Below, one piece after another: positions 9,288 through 16,947 of a DNA stretch of 64,000 nt. The position numbers were made by a program, and so were the translations under genes. The number at the start of each line of letters is the position of its first letter. Position 1 is the first letter of the stretch. Below the pieces are notes generated by a model. It had not been told where the DNA came from. It worked only from the letters and a program-made list of their open reading frames with translations, and made no database searches. The DNA is from Limnovirga soli (GTDB lineage Bacteria > Bacteroidota > Bacteroidia > Chitinophagales > Chitinophagaceae). The stretch covers positions 1 to 64,000 of the forward strand of contig NZ_WHPF01000010.1 of the NCBI RefSeq assembly GCF_013106755.1, written 5' to 3'.

Positions 9288-9965
9288 TTACAAACTAAGT
9301 ACCCGCTCTATTGTCCAATAACCGGCAATAAGTGCAATTATAACAGACAAAGGAAATACCACCTGTTTTTTATATTGCAGCCTCTTACCAAACGGAATAA
9401 TAAGCAGCAAAAACACCAGTAGTATCACAGCAATTTGCCCTATCTCTACACCGGCATTAAATGCCAGTACCGAGGTAAAAAAATTATTTCGGGGCAAGCC
9501 TACCTCGTTTAGCGCACTGGCAAATCCAAGTCCGTGTACCAGCCCAAATAAAAACACAATAACTACCCGCCAGGGTTTTAATTCATTAAGAATAATATTC
9601 TCTATGGCAACAAATACAATGGATAATGCAATCACCGGTTCTATTAACTGACTGGGTGCTACAATAATACTTTTCATACTTAGTGCCAGCGTAATGGTAT
9701 GCGCCACCGTAAATGCCGAAGCTTGCCATAAAATAGTAGATATTTTATTACTTAACAGGCATAAGCTGGTCACAAAAAGAATATGATCAGTACCCAATGG
9801 TATAATATGCATAATACCCATTTTAAAATAAAACCAAACCACATCCTCAGTAGCAGCACGTTCCATGGCAATATTAATGGGGTGGGCACTTATCGCTGTA
9901 ACGGCCAGCAGACAACAAATACAGGCCAGCCATTTTTTGTAAACACCATTTTGTACGGGAACCAT
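9288..9965 (-). CDS. HupE/UreJ-family membrane protein
   Basis: The 225-residue protein has a signal-type N-terminus (LACICCLLAVTAISAHP) and about six hydrophobic segments. The family signature is present: IIPLGTDHILFV, FTVAHTITL, and LVHGLGFASAL followed by FNAGVEIGQ. Conserved His/Asp/Glu residues inside the membrane suggest metal handling; family members are linked to nickel or cobalt transport, but their actual role is uncertain. It is the last gene of a minus-strand cluster that starts with the ECF sigma factor and includes DUF4331 and TPR proteins. That company suggests a shared surface or metal-related process (inference). Confidence 0.85.
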   Translation of the reverse strand: MVPVQNGVYKKWLACICCLLAVTAISAHPINIAMERAATEDVVWFYFKMGIMHIIPLGTDHILFVTSLCLLSNKISTILWQASAFTVAHTITLALSMKSIIVAPSQLIEPVIALSIVFVAIENIILNELKPWRVVIVFLFGLVHGLGFASALNEVGLPRNNFFTSVLAFNAGVEIGQIAVILLVFLLLIIPFGKRLQYKKQVVFPLSVIIALIAGYWTIERVLSL

Positions 9966-9999
9966 TGTATAAAATATTTATTATGAAACTTTGGTGAAT

Positions 10000-10074
10000 T
10001 TGAAGCCAAACACAAGTGCTTAAATAGACATCCGTTGCGTCGCACTCTTGTACTTATGCAACTTAATGCAGCAG
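10000..10074. repeat. GCGTCGCA element 4, single half
   Basis: The core GTTGCGTCGCACTCTTGTAC is at 10034-10053 and the inner box ATGCAGCA at 10066-10073. The outer CCGG box is not recognisable, so this copy is degenerate on that side. It lies in the gap between the TPR and HupE-like genes of one cluster. Confidence 0.85.
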
Positions 10075-10138
10075 AATCAGGGCCTTTAAAACAAACAGTT
10101 ATGGCAAAAATCAACATTACCCTTTTTACTTCACTTGT

Positions 10139-11485
10139 TTATAAAGTTTGCAACGTATTAATGCTTTCTGTTTTAAGCATATCAGTAATATTTGGATTGG
10201 CCGATAAAGCATTTTGCAAAGTTGCTTTTGCCAACATTTTCTCACCTGTTTTGGCATAGATCAATCCGGCCCTGCATAACAAAACCGGGTTTTTAGAATT
10301 TGTTTTAAGCGCATTTTTTATATAGGGCAATGCTTTGGCATACTCGCCTTTATTATAATATACCCAGGCTACACATTCGTTTACATCAATATTATCGGGG
10401 CGGCGGTTATATTCCAATAAAGCATGTTTTTCTGCACTTTCGTAATTATCTATTTTAAGGTATGCATAGGCCAGTTCCTTATCTACATAATGCCCGATAT
10501 TCGCATCGCTGTTGCCACTTTCGGCCTCTTTGCTCATGGCTTGTATTACTTCGTTTCTAAGTGTATGGGCCTCTTTATTTTTACCCATTATTTCGTATAC
10601 ATCGGCCATCGCATCTTTTATAGAAAAATCAGTTACAGATGAATCGGCCTGCTGATAATAGGTAATGGCATTGTTATACTGCTTTTCTGCAACAGCTATT
10701 CTGGCTAACCCAGCCAGTGCATACGCATATTCAGGGCGGTTTTGAGCAGCAATGGTGTATTGCATTTTGGCATTTAATAAGTCGCCGGTATTTTCATATA
10801 AATGGCCCAGCTGCACCCTGCACCATTCAGTACTTTCATCACCGGGAAAGCCTGCTTCTACGGCCAGTTTCATGGCACTAATGGCGCCGGGATAATCTCC
10901 ATAAATTTCACGTAGGTATGATGCACGTGAATAAGAGCGGATATCAGGTCGAATTGCCAGCATACTATCGGCATCTGTAACCGCGGCCGCATAATTACCC
11001 ATTTCTACATTGCCATCTACCATAATACCCCATACAAATGAATTATAAGGGTTCATCGTTTTTGCCTGCTCGGCCATATCAAGCCCTTCAGAAAAATGGT
11101 GCTGTGATAAGTATAAGAGCGATTTTAAAGTTAGGGCTTCAAAATTTTTTTCGTCTTGCGCCAGTACATCATTTACATATTTCATGGCGGCTTTATCGTA
11201 ATAGGCAAAATTGCCGGTAGCCCTTGCTTCCTGTATAAATAAGGTAGATAATTGTATCAGAGATTTAGTATCTGCTGAATTGGCTTTAATTTTTTGCTCC
11301 AGTGTATACGCCTGGGCCTTTACTTTTAACCATTCAGGCGAATTGGCAGTAGCACCTTTGCGCGGCAGTAATGAATACTGCTCTGCATAGGATGGTGCTT
11401 TTATAGTTGCATATCGGTAATATATTGCCCCCAATGCTATTATAAATATTGCAATGATGGTGATATAGATGGTATTTTTTTTCAT
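10139..11485 (-). CDS. Membrane-anchored TPR protein
   Basis: The 448-residue protein has an N-terminal hydrophobic anchor (IYITIIAIFIIALGAIYY, residues ~5-22). Seven or more tetratricopeptide-like units follow, for example LKSLLYLSQHHFSEGLDMAEQAKTM (in the 100s), the PEYAYALAGLARIA region, and VAWVYYNKGEYAKALPYIKNAL near 385-406. The C-terminus carries a last helix pair (ATLQNALSANPNI). It would act as a protein-interaction scaffold on the periplasmic face of the membrane. It lies between the DUF4331 gene and the HupE-like gene, in the same orientation. The partner proteins are unknown. Confidence 0.8.
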   Translation of the reverse strand: MKKNTIYITIIAIFIIALGAIYYRYATIKAPSYAEQYSLLPRKGATANSPEWLKVKAQAYTLEQKIKANSADTKSLIQLSTLFIQEARATGNFAYYDKAAMKYVNDVLAQDEKNFEALTLKSLLYLSQHHFSEGLDMAEQAKTMNPYNSFVWGIMVDGNVEMGNYAAAVTDADSMLAIRPDIRSYSRASYLREIYGDYPGAISAMKLAVEAGFPGDESTEWCRVQLGHLYENTGDLLNAKMQYTIAAQNRPEYAYALAGLARIAVAEKQYNNAITYYQQADSSVTDFSIKDAMADVYEIMGKNKEAHTLRNEVIQAMSKEAESGNSDANIGHYVDKELAYAYLKIDNYESAEKHALLEYNRRPDNIDVNECVAWVYYNKGEYAKALPYIKNALKTNSKNPVLLCRAGLIYAKTGEKMLAKATLQNALSANPNITDMLKTESINTLQTL

Positions 11486-11585
11486 GATGTTTGATGATTT
11501 AACGATAACCCATTTTTATAAAATCTATAGTAAAGGTGTAGGTATGTGTTTATTTTTTTTAGGTGAGGTAGTTTTAAGAAATGAT

Positions 11586-11627
11586 GCCACAAAGGAGGAA
11601 CCCTGAACCGAGCGTGGCAAGTGCAGC
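11586..11627. repeat. Variant element 5, CCACGCTCGG core, single half (reverse)
   Basis: This copy holds the module GCCACAAAGGAGGAACCCTG at 11586-11605. The alternative core CCGAGCGTGGCAAG follows at 11608-11621 in place of the usual GTGCGACGCAAG. It lies between the TPR and DUF4331 genes. Confidence 0.8.
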
Positions 11628-11683
11628 TGCATACAGTTATAGTGCTTGATACATTATTGCTGTTTAATACAATTATTTAAAGT

Positions 11684-11709
11684 AAGGCCGCAACATTAGT
11701 TGCGGCCTT
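11684..11709 (-). terminator. Terminator hairpin after the DUF4331 gene
   Basis: An 11-pair perfect stem (AAGGCCGCAAC with GTTGCGGCCTT) with a four-base loop lies 9 bases beyond the stop codon of the DUF4331 gene. The flanking T/A runs are short, so it may be a weak terminator or allow partial read-through into the TPR gene. Confidence 0.75.
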
Positions 11710-11717
11710 TATACCTT

Positions 11718-13790
11718 TTATTGTTTTACAATACGCACACTTTGAGTAGCTGTACCATCAATGGATGTTTTGATAAAATAAATGCCTTTTGCAGTGGAAC
11801 TTGCGTTCCAGCCTACATTATAAGTACCGGCCAACTGTTTTTGGTTAACCAGGTTTTTAATCAAAGTACCATTTGAGCTATACACACTTATTGAAACTGC
11901 TGCGGGCTTAGCCAACCTGTATTTTATGGTTGTAGCTGCAATAAATGGATTTGGAAATGCTGAAGCAATCAGCTGCGGTGCTGATACTTCGCTGCCAGTT
12001 ATTGCTGCTTGTGCCGGAATTTGATAAGGTGCTGCCTGTGCTGCAGGTGTTGCACAACCACATTTACTATCAACGCCAGACCAAGGCAATGCTTCGTAAG
12101 GGAACTTAATTGAAATAGGCGCATCATTGGCATTAACACCTGTGTTATAACCTAATACATTCAATAGTTGTGGAGTAACCAAACTGGTGCCTGTATAATC
12201 ATCGTAAGGCAAACCAATAGCTGCCAATGCAACACCGGCTACGGCCTGTAATTCTATACGGGTTACATCATCTTCCAAACGGCGGCCATTAGGGAAACCA
12301 TCCATGTTTGGAATGAATTGAATATTGGTGTTTTGATTATAGTTGGTATCCAGTAAACCAGCAACAGCAGCGCTTATAATACCATCTGCACTAAAAGCAG
12401 GGTCATTACGCTGTGTAACAGGTACGGCCATATTAAGCCTTAGCATATCGCCACCATTTGGTAAGAAATTGTTGATGAAAGGCTTACCGGCTGCCAATGG
12501 ATCGCCATTTTTACCTGTAGCCAACTGGTAAGGCCTTAGGTTAGGAACACCCGTATGAAAAATAGGCCAGATATCAACTGAACGCGGAGAACCCGGAGCA
12601 GGCAATAATAGCGTACCAAAAATTGCATCGTCTAAAGCGGTACCTGCAACAGCTGGTGTACCTTTTAGGCTATACAAGCCATCCTGCCCGTTACCAAAGC
12701 CGAATGAACCCAATGAATTTTTTTGTACACGTAAGGGCGCTAGTCCAGGTACGGCGCCACCAAACTGGGCATCGTCCATATATAAAGAAAGTTCAGGGTT
12801 GTAAAAGAAATTACCAAATTTGCTTAGGTTGGTAAGATCCTCATATGGAGTTAATGAATTCCAAAGATCCTTATAACCAATTGGCACAACGGCTTCGTTG
12901 GTTAAAGGCATACCCAATCTTGATACCTGTACCCAATCACCCGAATGTGTTTCGGTACCATCGCCATTTAATACACGCATGCTTTGTCTGCTGGCAGAAG
13001 CCCAAACACCAATTACATATTCGCCATCAAGTATATTGGCTGCCTGTCTTACATTTTTATGGTCTTTTTGTAATTCAGCAATATCAATTTGCAGGGCAAT
13101 AGTAGAAACGTTTTTACAAGCCAATCCATCCGATGGTTTAGAACCTGTAGTACGTGGGGCGTCGCCCAAATCAAAGATACCACCAAGGTCTACAAAGAAT
13201 GGGTCATCTACCGGACCGCAGAAAACTGTTTCACCGCTGCTGGCAGTAGTAATAGCTGCTTTAGCAAGGGTAGTATAGTTGGCTGCACCAAGACCGGTTG
13301 TTGATTGAATAGAGCGTGGCCCGATATTATACGGAGGCACCACCCCACCGGTTTTAACGGTTGTAAAACTTACACCGCCATTGGTGCTTTTTTCCATGGT
13401 ATAGGTTGTCTTCAGATTTTCTTTACCAAGTCTTATGTTGAAAAAAGTGGTTGGGTCTTCGTTCACCTGTTTAAATGTAAAACGGTAAACAATATCATCG
13501 CCGGGTGTGGCAATATTGTTATCAATATGTATTTCGTAGCGGATATTGCTGCCAAACTGATAATAATTTGGGCCGCCAAAAGGTAATTGTGCACCATTGT
13601 AGTTGGCTATAATGGTTATTTTATTGGGCTTATCAGGGCTACGGAATGCATACAAATCGGTGTTATCTGCCAGCGGATCGTTGGCAATCATTGGTGCTTC
13701 CCGGTGGCTGGACGACATCAATAATAGGGATGCTCCCATTACCGCCGCAACAGGTAGCATACGCCATGTTTTGGTCATGTTTAGTTTCAT
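11718..13790 (-). CDS. DUF4331 protein with T9SS type A sorting domain
   Basis: The 690-residue protein starts with a signal peptide (MLPVAAVMGASLLLMSSSHR). The DUF4331 hallmark follows immediately: SSHREAPMIANDPLADNTDLYAFRSP is spread over residues ~26-52, with the SHREAP and ADNTD-YAF motifs. The DUF4331 domain fills most of the protein. The last ~80 residues are a classic T9SS type A sorting domain (AFPNPF, then GTYNVGW and GIYFIK, ending in VRIVKQ). The protein should therefore be exported by T9SS and attached to, or released from, the cell surface. The biochemical role of DUF4331 is not established. From memory DUF4331 genes often sit near TPR and HupE/UreJ genes, as here. Confidence 0.9.
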   Translation of the reverse strand: MKLNMTKTWRMLPVAAVMGASLLLMSSSHREAPMIANDPLADNTDLYAFRSPDKPNKITIIANYNGAQLPFGGPNYYQFGSNIRYEIHIDNNIATPGDDIVYRFTFKQVNEDPTTFFNIRLGKENLKTTYTMEKSTNGGVSFTTVKTGGVVPPYNIGPRSIQSTTGLGAANYTTLAKAAITTASSGETVFCGPVDDPFFVDLGGIFDLGDAPRTTGSKPSDGLACKNVSTIALQIDIAELQKDHKNVRQAANILDGEYVIGVWASASRQSMRVLNGDGTETHSGDWVQVSRLGMPLTNEAVVPIGYKDLWNSLTPYEDLTNLSKFGNFFYNPELSLYMDDAQFGGAVPGLAPLRVQKNSLGSFGFGNGQDGLYSLKGTPAVAGTALDDAIFGTLLLPAPGSPRSVDIWPIFHTGVPNLRPYQLATGKNGDPLAAGKPFINNFLPNGGDMLRLNMAVPVTQRNDPAFSADGIISAAVAGLLDTNYNQNTNIQFIPNMDGFPNGRRLEDDVTRIELQAVAGVALAAIGLPYDDYTGTSLVTPQLLNVLGYNTGVNANDAPISIKFPYEALPWSGVDSKCGCATPAAQAAPYQIPAQAAITGSEVSAPQLIASAFPNPFIAATTIKYRLAKPAAVSISVYSSNGTLIKNLVNQKQLAGTYNVGWNASSTAKGIYFIKTSIDGTATQSVRIVKQ

Positions 13791-13929
13791 TTTTTTTGTT
13801 TTAAGAATGATAGATAATAAAAGAGAAGCCGGGTGTTTTATTTCCGGTAGATTAACTGCAGTTGTTTAACATACGGGAACAGAAACGATTTAGTTTTCGG
13901 GTTGTAAAAAAAGTAGTTGGAATTTTTTT

Positions 13930-14160
13930 GGTAACCGGCAGTTGGTTATGAATGGAGCTTTACTTGCCACGCTCGGTTCAGGGTTCGGAGCAGTATTGAG
14001 CAATGATTGGCGCGAATAAAATACGCAGTACAATAGCTATAATACTACCCGAAATTTATTGTATGTTTTGTGGTGCTAAATATTTGCTGCTATATGGCAG
14101 GAACGCACAAGTGTGCGACGCAAGCAGTGATGCTATGTTGAAAATGCCGGGCTAATACAA
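13930..14160. repeat. Element 6, paired; variant left core and standard right core
   Basis: The left half has the outer box GTAACCGGCAGTTGG and the variant core CTTGCCACGCTCGG at 13963-13976, followed by TTCAGGGTTC. The right half has GCACAAGTGTGCGACGCAAG at 14105-14124 and the outer box TGCCGGGCTAATACA. The element fills most of the 405-base gap between the anti-sigma-like gene and the DUF4331 gene. Its outer end lies close to the stop codon of the short anti-sigma-like gene. Confidence 0.85.
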
Positions 14161-14195
14161 AAATTTTTTGTACCCAGGGCAACAGACAAATTATA

Positions 14196-14438
14196 TTAAG
14201 AATGGTTGGGATCTTTTTTATTAATGGCGTTCCAAATTTGTTTTTTAAGTACCTCTTTTCTGTGGGAAGTTTTTGAAGCGGCATAGTTTTCAAGGCCGGT
14301 TTGTAGTTGTTGTAATTGCTGTGCTATTGGTGGGTATTGGGTACACATTTGTTCTACATGTTTCATTTCCTGAGCGGATAAAACACCAAGGCAATAATCC
14401 TGTAATATTCCACTTTCTATAAATGCATCAATATTCAT
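14196..14438 (-). CDS. Very short anti-sigma-factor-like protein
   Basis: This 80-residue protein overlaps the sigma factor gene by 4 bases (ATGA type), implying translational coupling. Its N-terminus (MNIDAFIESGILQDYCLGVL, then SAQEMKHVEQMCTQYP) resembles the cytoplasmic sigma-binding part of RskA-type anti-sigma factors in Bacteroidota. Those are usually around 250 residues with a transmembrane helix and a periplasmic domain. Here the frame stops at residue 80, before any membrane segment, and a GCGTCGCA element begins about 35 bases later. It could be a truncated anti-sigma factor or a genuine soluble mini form. No zinc-binding HxxxCxxC motif is present. Confidence 0.7.
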   Translation of the reverse strand: MNIDAFIESGILQDYCLGVLSAQEMKHVEQMCTQYPPIAQQLQQLQTGLENYAASKTSHRKEVLKKQIWNAINKKDPNHS

Positions 14439-15046
14439 TCAATATATTTTTTTAATAGCAGCATTGCTTTACGTGCCCTGGTTTTTATAGTACCCGGGGG
14501 CATGTTAAGATATTTGGCTGCCTGATCGTATGTGTAACCGTAAAAGTAAATCAAGTCAATCACTTCGCTGTATTTAGGATCCAGCTTTTTTACAGCAAAT
14601 CTTAATCCGTCGTCAGCATATTTTTGTTCAGCTAATTGTGCCGGGCAATTATTAGTAAAGAGTACCTCTTCGGGTAAATTTTTTCTCTGGTTATTATATT
14701 CTTTCGATCGTACATAATCTATTGCAGTATGGCGGGCAATTTTAATAAGCCAGGTGTAAAAACTGCCCTTTTGCGGGTTATACTGATGTATGTTTTTCCA
14801 AATTTTTATAAAGGTTTCCTGCAGCAAATCCTCCGTAACCGAAGTTTGCACCACAATAGTTTTAATGGCAATGAAGATGGCCTGATAAAATTTATCGTAA
14901 AGTAAGTTAAAGCCTTTTTCGCTGCCTTGTTTAACCATTGTCACCACATCTTCAACCGGGATATTGGTTTCTTCAATAAGCTCAACATAACTGTAAGCAG
15001 CAGGATTATGTGTATACTGTTCAGGTGATTGATTGGCAGATAACAT
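14435..15046 (-). CDS. ECF-family RNA polymerase sigma factor
   Basis: The 203-residue protein has sigma region 2 at residues ~45-115 (LLYDKFYQAIF, TEDLLQETFIKIWKNI and TWLIKIARHTAIDYVRSK). Region 4 is at ~150-200 (YSEVIDLIYFYGYTYDQAAK, then PPGTIKTRARKAMLLLKK). The ~40-residue N-terminal extension (NPAAYSYVELIEETNIPVED) is unusual. The gene heads a minus-strand cluster with the anti-sigma-like gene and the DUF4331, TPR and HupE-like genes, and probably controls it (inference). It is divergent from a LuxR-type regulator. Its upstream region has a good Bacteroidota promoter and an operator-like repeat overlapping the -33 position. Confidence 0.93.
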   Translation of the reverse strand: MLSANQSPEQYTHNPAAYSYVELIEETNIPVEDVVTMVKQGSEKGFNLLYDKFYQAIFIAIKTIVVQTSVTEDLLQETFIKIWKNIHQYNPQKGSFYTWLIKIARHTAIDYVRSKEYNNQRKNLPEEVLFTNNCPAQLAEQKYADDGLRFAVKKLDPKYSEVIDLIYFYGYTYDQAAKYLNMPPGTIKTRARKAMLLLKKYIE

Positions 15047-15086
15047 AATGAAAATTTTATTGTTTTAGGTAAAGATGCGAACAGAA

Positions 15087-15117
15087 CAAAAGTATTTTTA
15101 TGATACCGGCAATGCAA
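15087..15117 (-). promoter_or_regulatory. Bacteroidota-type promoter of the ECF sigma gene
   Basis: On the minus strand TTG (15117-15115) is followed after 20 bases by TACTTTTG (15094-15087). This matches the known Bacteroidota pattern TTG / TAnnTTTG. The start codon is about 40 bases downstream. The imperfect operator-like repeat at 15116-15134 overlaps the -33 end. Confidence 0.6.
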
Positions 15118-15134
15118 TAGCGAAAATCACCATT
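15116..15134. promoter_or_regulatory. Operator-like repeat, imperfect copy
   Basis: AATAGCGAAAATCACCATT matches the perfect palindrome at 15202-15220 at 17 of 19 positions. It keeps the left arm AATAGCGA and overlaps the -33 region of the sigma factor promoter. Confidence 0.5.
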
Positions 15135-15178
15135 TTATGATCAATCTATTTTTAATAGCGCTTTCTAAAGGCTAAAGG

Positions 15179-15186
15179 TATATTTG
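15179..15186 (+). promoter_or_regulatory. -7 box for the LuxR-type regulator
   Basis: TATATTTG fits TAnnTTTG and is 53 bases before the start codon. No convincing -33 TTG lies at the right distance, so an activator may be needed. Confidence 0.4.
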
Positions 15187-15201
15187 TAGAAATAGACTAT
15201 T

Positions 15202-15220
15202 AATAGCGAAAATCGCTATT
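15202..15220. promoter_or_regulatory. Operator-like perfect inverted repeat
   Basis: AATAGCGAAAATCGCTATT is a perfect 8-base inverted repeat (AATAGCGA / TCGCTATT) around AAA. It lies just downstream of the predicted transcription start of the LuxR-type gene and 19 bases before its ATG. It is a plausible site for autoregulation. Confidence 0.55.
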
Positions 15221-15239
15221 TTATCCGCCGCCCAACTTT

Positions 15240-16061
15240 ATGAATAATCCCCAAATTAAAAACACGATAGAGCGTTTGCAAAATGCAGATGTGTTATACA
15301 GGCGTATTGTAGCCCTATCTGAAAACTATTTTGAGAATGACGACATTGGTGAGATGGAAAGTTTTAAACGCGAGGCAGAATTATTGCTGCAAGGCGTTAG
15401 CGGTAATGATACGGTAATAGGCATTTTTAACCACCATACTTATTGCCCGGTGTTGGAAGTGGGTGCAAAAGAGTTTTGGGGCAACCTGCCCGAAGTACCT
15501 CAGCAGGAAAGGATGAGGCAGTTACTGGGATTGCTGGAAAAGCAATACAGTTCATTCACCACTGACTCTGTAAAATGGTTTACAGAAACACTTACAGCCA
15601 TTCCATTTGAACAACGTATTAATTTACAAATTTTTCATTGTGGTATAAGGTACCGCTTACTAAACGACAAACCAATTTGCCTGTTTTCAAAAGGTCTGCC
15701 TTTGCATTATGATGAAAAACGTAATTTTTCTTTTACGTTTAATTATGTACAGAATGTTGCCCATTTACTTAAGAAAGATTTTCCCTATTATTGGGTTAGA
15801 GTTTCGCATGGAGCCAATAGTGAGTTTGTGCATGTGTTGCATTCTCAAAATAACGAATACACACATAAAGACCTGCTTAGCACACGTGAAAAGCAAATAC
15901 TACAGTTAATTGCAGATGATTATGATACTAAGGAAATAGCGGAGCAACTATTTATAAGCGCAACTACAGTTGGTCACCACCGCAGCAATATGATTGAAAA
16001 AATTGGTGCAAGAGATTCTACCGCACTTGTACAAATAGCCAAAATGGCCGGCATGATTTAG
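15240..16061 (+). CDS. LuxR-type transcriptional regulator
   Basis: The 273-residue protein has a C-terminal LuxR/GerE helix-turn-helix at residues ~208-270, with LLSTREKQILQLIADDYD, KEIAEQLFISATTVGHH and RSNMIEKIGA. The N-terminal ~200 residues hold an aromatic-rich sensor-like region, possibly PAS-like, with FNYVQNVAHLLKKDFPYYWV. No receiver domain is present, so it is not a standard two-component regulator. It is divergent from the ECF sigma gene. The two upstream regions share the AATAGCGA repeats, so it may regulate both itself and the sigma operon (inference). Confidence 0.85.
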   Translation: MNNPQIKNTIERLQNADVLYRRIVALSENYFENDDIGEMESFKREAELLLQGVSGNDTVIGIFNHHTYCPVLEVGAKEFWGNLPEVPQQERMRQLLGLLEKQYSSFTTDSVKWFTETLTAIPFEQRINLQIFHCGIRYRLLNDKPICLFSKGLPLHYDEKRNFSFTFNYVQNVAHLLKKDFPYYWVRVSHGANSEFVHVLHSQNNEYTHKDLLSTREKQILQLIADDYDTKEIAEQLFISATTVGHHRSNMIEKIGARDSTALVQIAKMAGMI

Positions 16062-16103
16062 CGCCCTTCATTTTATGATCAGCAGAGATTTTCTGTCAGC
16101 AAA

Positions 16104-16793
16104 ATGCAGATGATATTCCCCATAAAAAATGGTAGCTTTCACCATTGCTATACTCTTTCTTTATTTTTAAGCATGGCAGGCACAAGAAATATGAAACAAT
16201 TACCACTATTACTTATTTATACAAGGCTGGTACTTGGGCCTCTAATGATTTTGTGTAGTGCGTTAAAAGTTACTCACTATAATATTATTGCCATCAGCAT
16301 AATTATCATTGGCGTATTGTCTGATATTTTTGACGGCATTATTGCAAGACGTTTACAAATTTCCACCCAACAACTAAGGCGGTTAGATTCAACCGCAGAT
16401 CAGGTTTTTTTTATGGCAGTAGCCGTAGCTACCTATTTGCAATGCCCTGATTTTTTTAAAGCACATGCGCTGCAAATAGCCATATTACTGGGTTTTGAAG
16501 GATTAACCTATATTGTTTGTTTTATAAAATTTAAAAAAGAAATTGCCACCCATTCTATTGGTGCCAAGTTGTGGACATTGGTTTTATGCGCCACATTTAT
16601 TGAAATTGTTTGGCATTGTCAATCGGCAATTTTCTTTGAAATATGTTTTTGGTTTGGGTTAGTAACCAGGCTGGAAATTATAGCCATCATTCTTACACTT
16701 AAGACCTGGACCAACGACGTGCCCACCATTTATCATGCACGGCAATTAAGGTTGGGGAAAGCTATAAAACGGCATAAATTATTTAACGGGTAA
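16104..16793 (+). CDS. CDP-alcohol phosphatidyltransferase-family protein
   Basis: The longest frame has 229 residues. ATGs at 16173 or 16191 are likelier starts because the hydrophobic region begins there (MKQLPLLLIYTRLVLGPLMI). Five to six membrane segments are visible. The catalytic signature D-x2-D-G-x2-A-R-x8-G-x3-D-x3-D is present as SDIFDGIIARR...RRLDSTAD, but the second glycine is leucine. The family transfers a phosphatidyl group from CDP-diacylglycerol to an alcohol in phospholipid synthesis; the acceptor cannot be read from sequence. It follows the LuxR gene by about 40-130 bases, depending on the start, and could be co-transcribed with it. Confidence 0.8.
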   Translation: MQMIFPIKNGSFHHCYTLSLFLSMAGTRNMKQLPLLLIYTRLVLGPLMILCSALKVTHYNIIAISIIIIGVLSDIFDGIIARRLQISTQQLRRLDSTADQVFFMAVAVATYLQCPDFFKAHALQIAILLGFEGLTYIVCFIKFKKEIATHSIGAKLWTLVLCATFIEIVWHCQSAIFFEICFWFGLVTRLEIIAIILTLKTWTNDVPTIYHARQLRLGKAIKRHKLFNG

Positions 16794-16804
16794 TTGTAAT
16801 TATT

Positions 16805-16886
16805 AGCTGCATTCTGCTGCTGTATTTGTACAAGTGTGCGACGCAAGTAAAGCCCAATAGCTATTCTTAAGCCGGGAACATAAAAA
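16805..16886. repeat. GCGTCGCA element 7, single half (reverse)
   Basis: AGCTGCATTCTGCTGC precedes the core GTACAAGTGTGCGACGCAAG (16828-16847). TAAAGCCC follows, then the outer box GCCGGGAACATAAAA. It lies between convergent genes. Confidence 0.9.
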
Positions 16887-16895
16887 TGTTGTTAC

Positions 16896-16925
16896 AAAAA
16901 AAAGCGGGGCCTTTTGAGCCCCGCT
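16896..16925 (-). terminator. Terminator of the zinc metalloprotease gene
   Basis: An 8-pair GC-rich stem (AGCGGGGC / GCCCCGCT) follows the metalloprotease stop codon, read on the minus strand. It ends in a run of seven T. Confidence 0.85.
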
Positions 16926-16947
16926 GTACTTTATAGTAGTATGCTTT

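Noticed and set aside
13966-13987. GGTTCAGGGTTC as a tRNA T-arm
   Set aside because: It is part of the variant repeat core and no acceptor stem, anticodon arm or D-arm can be placed around it.
13791-14195. Frameshifted C-terminal half of the anti-sigma factor
   Set aside because: I looked for a transmembrane helix and periplasmic domain in the other minus-strand frames, but found only the paired element and AT-rich spacer, so I do not call a pseudogene.
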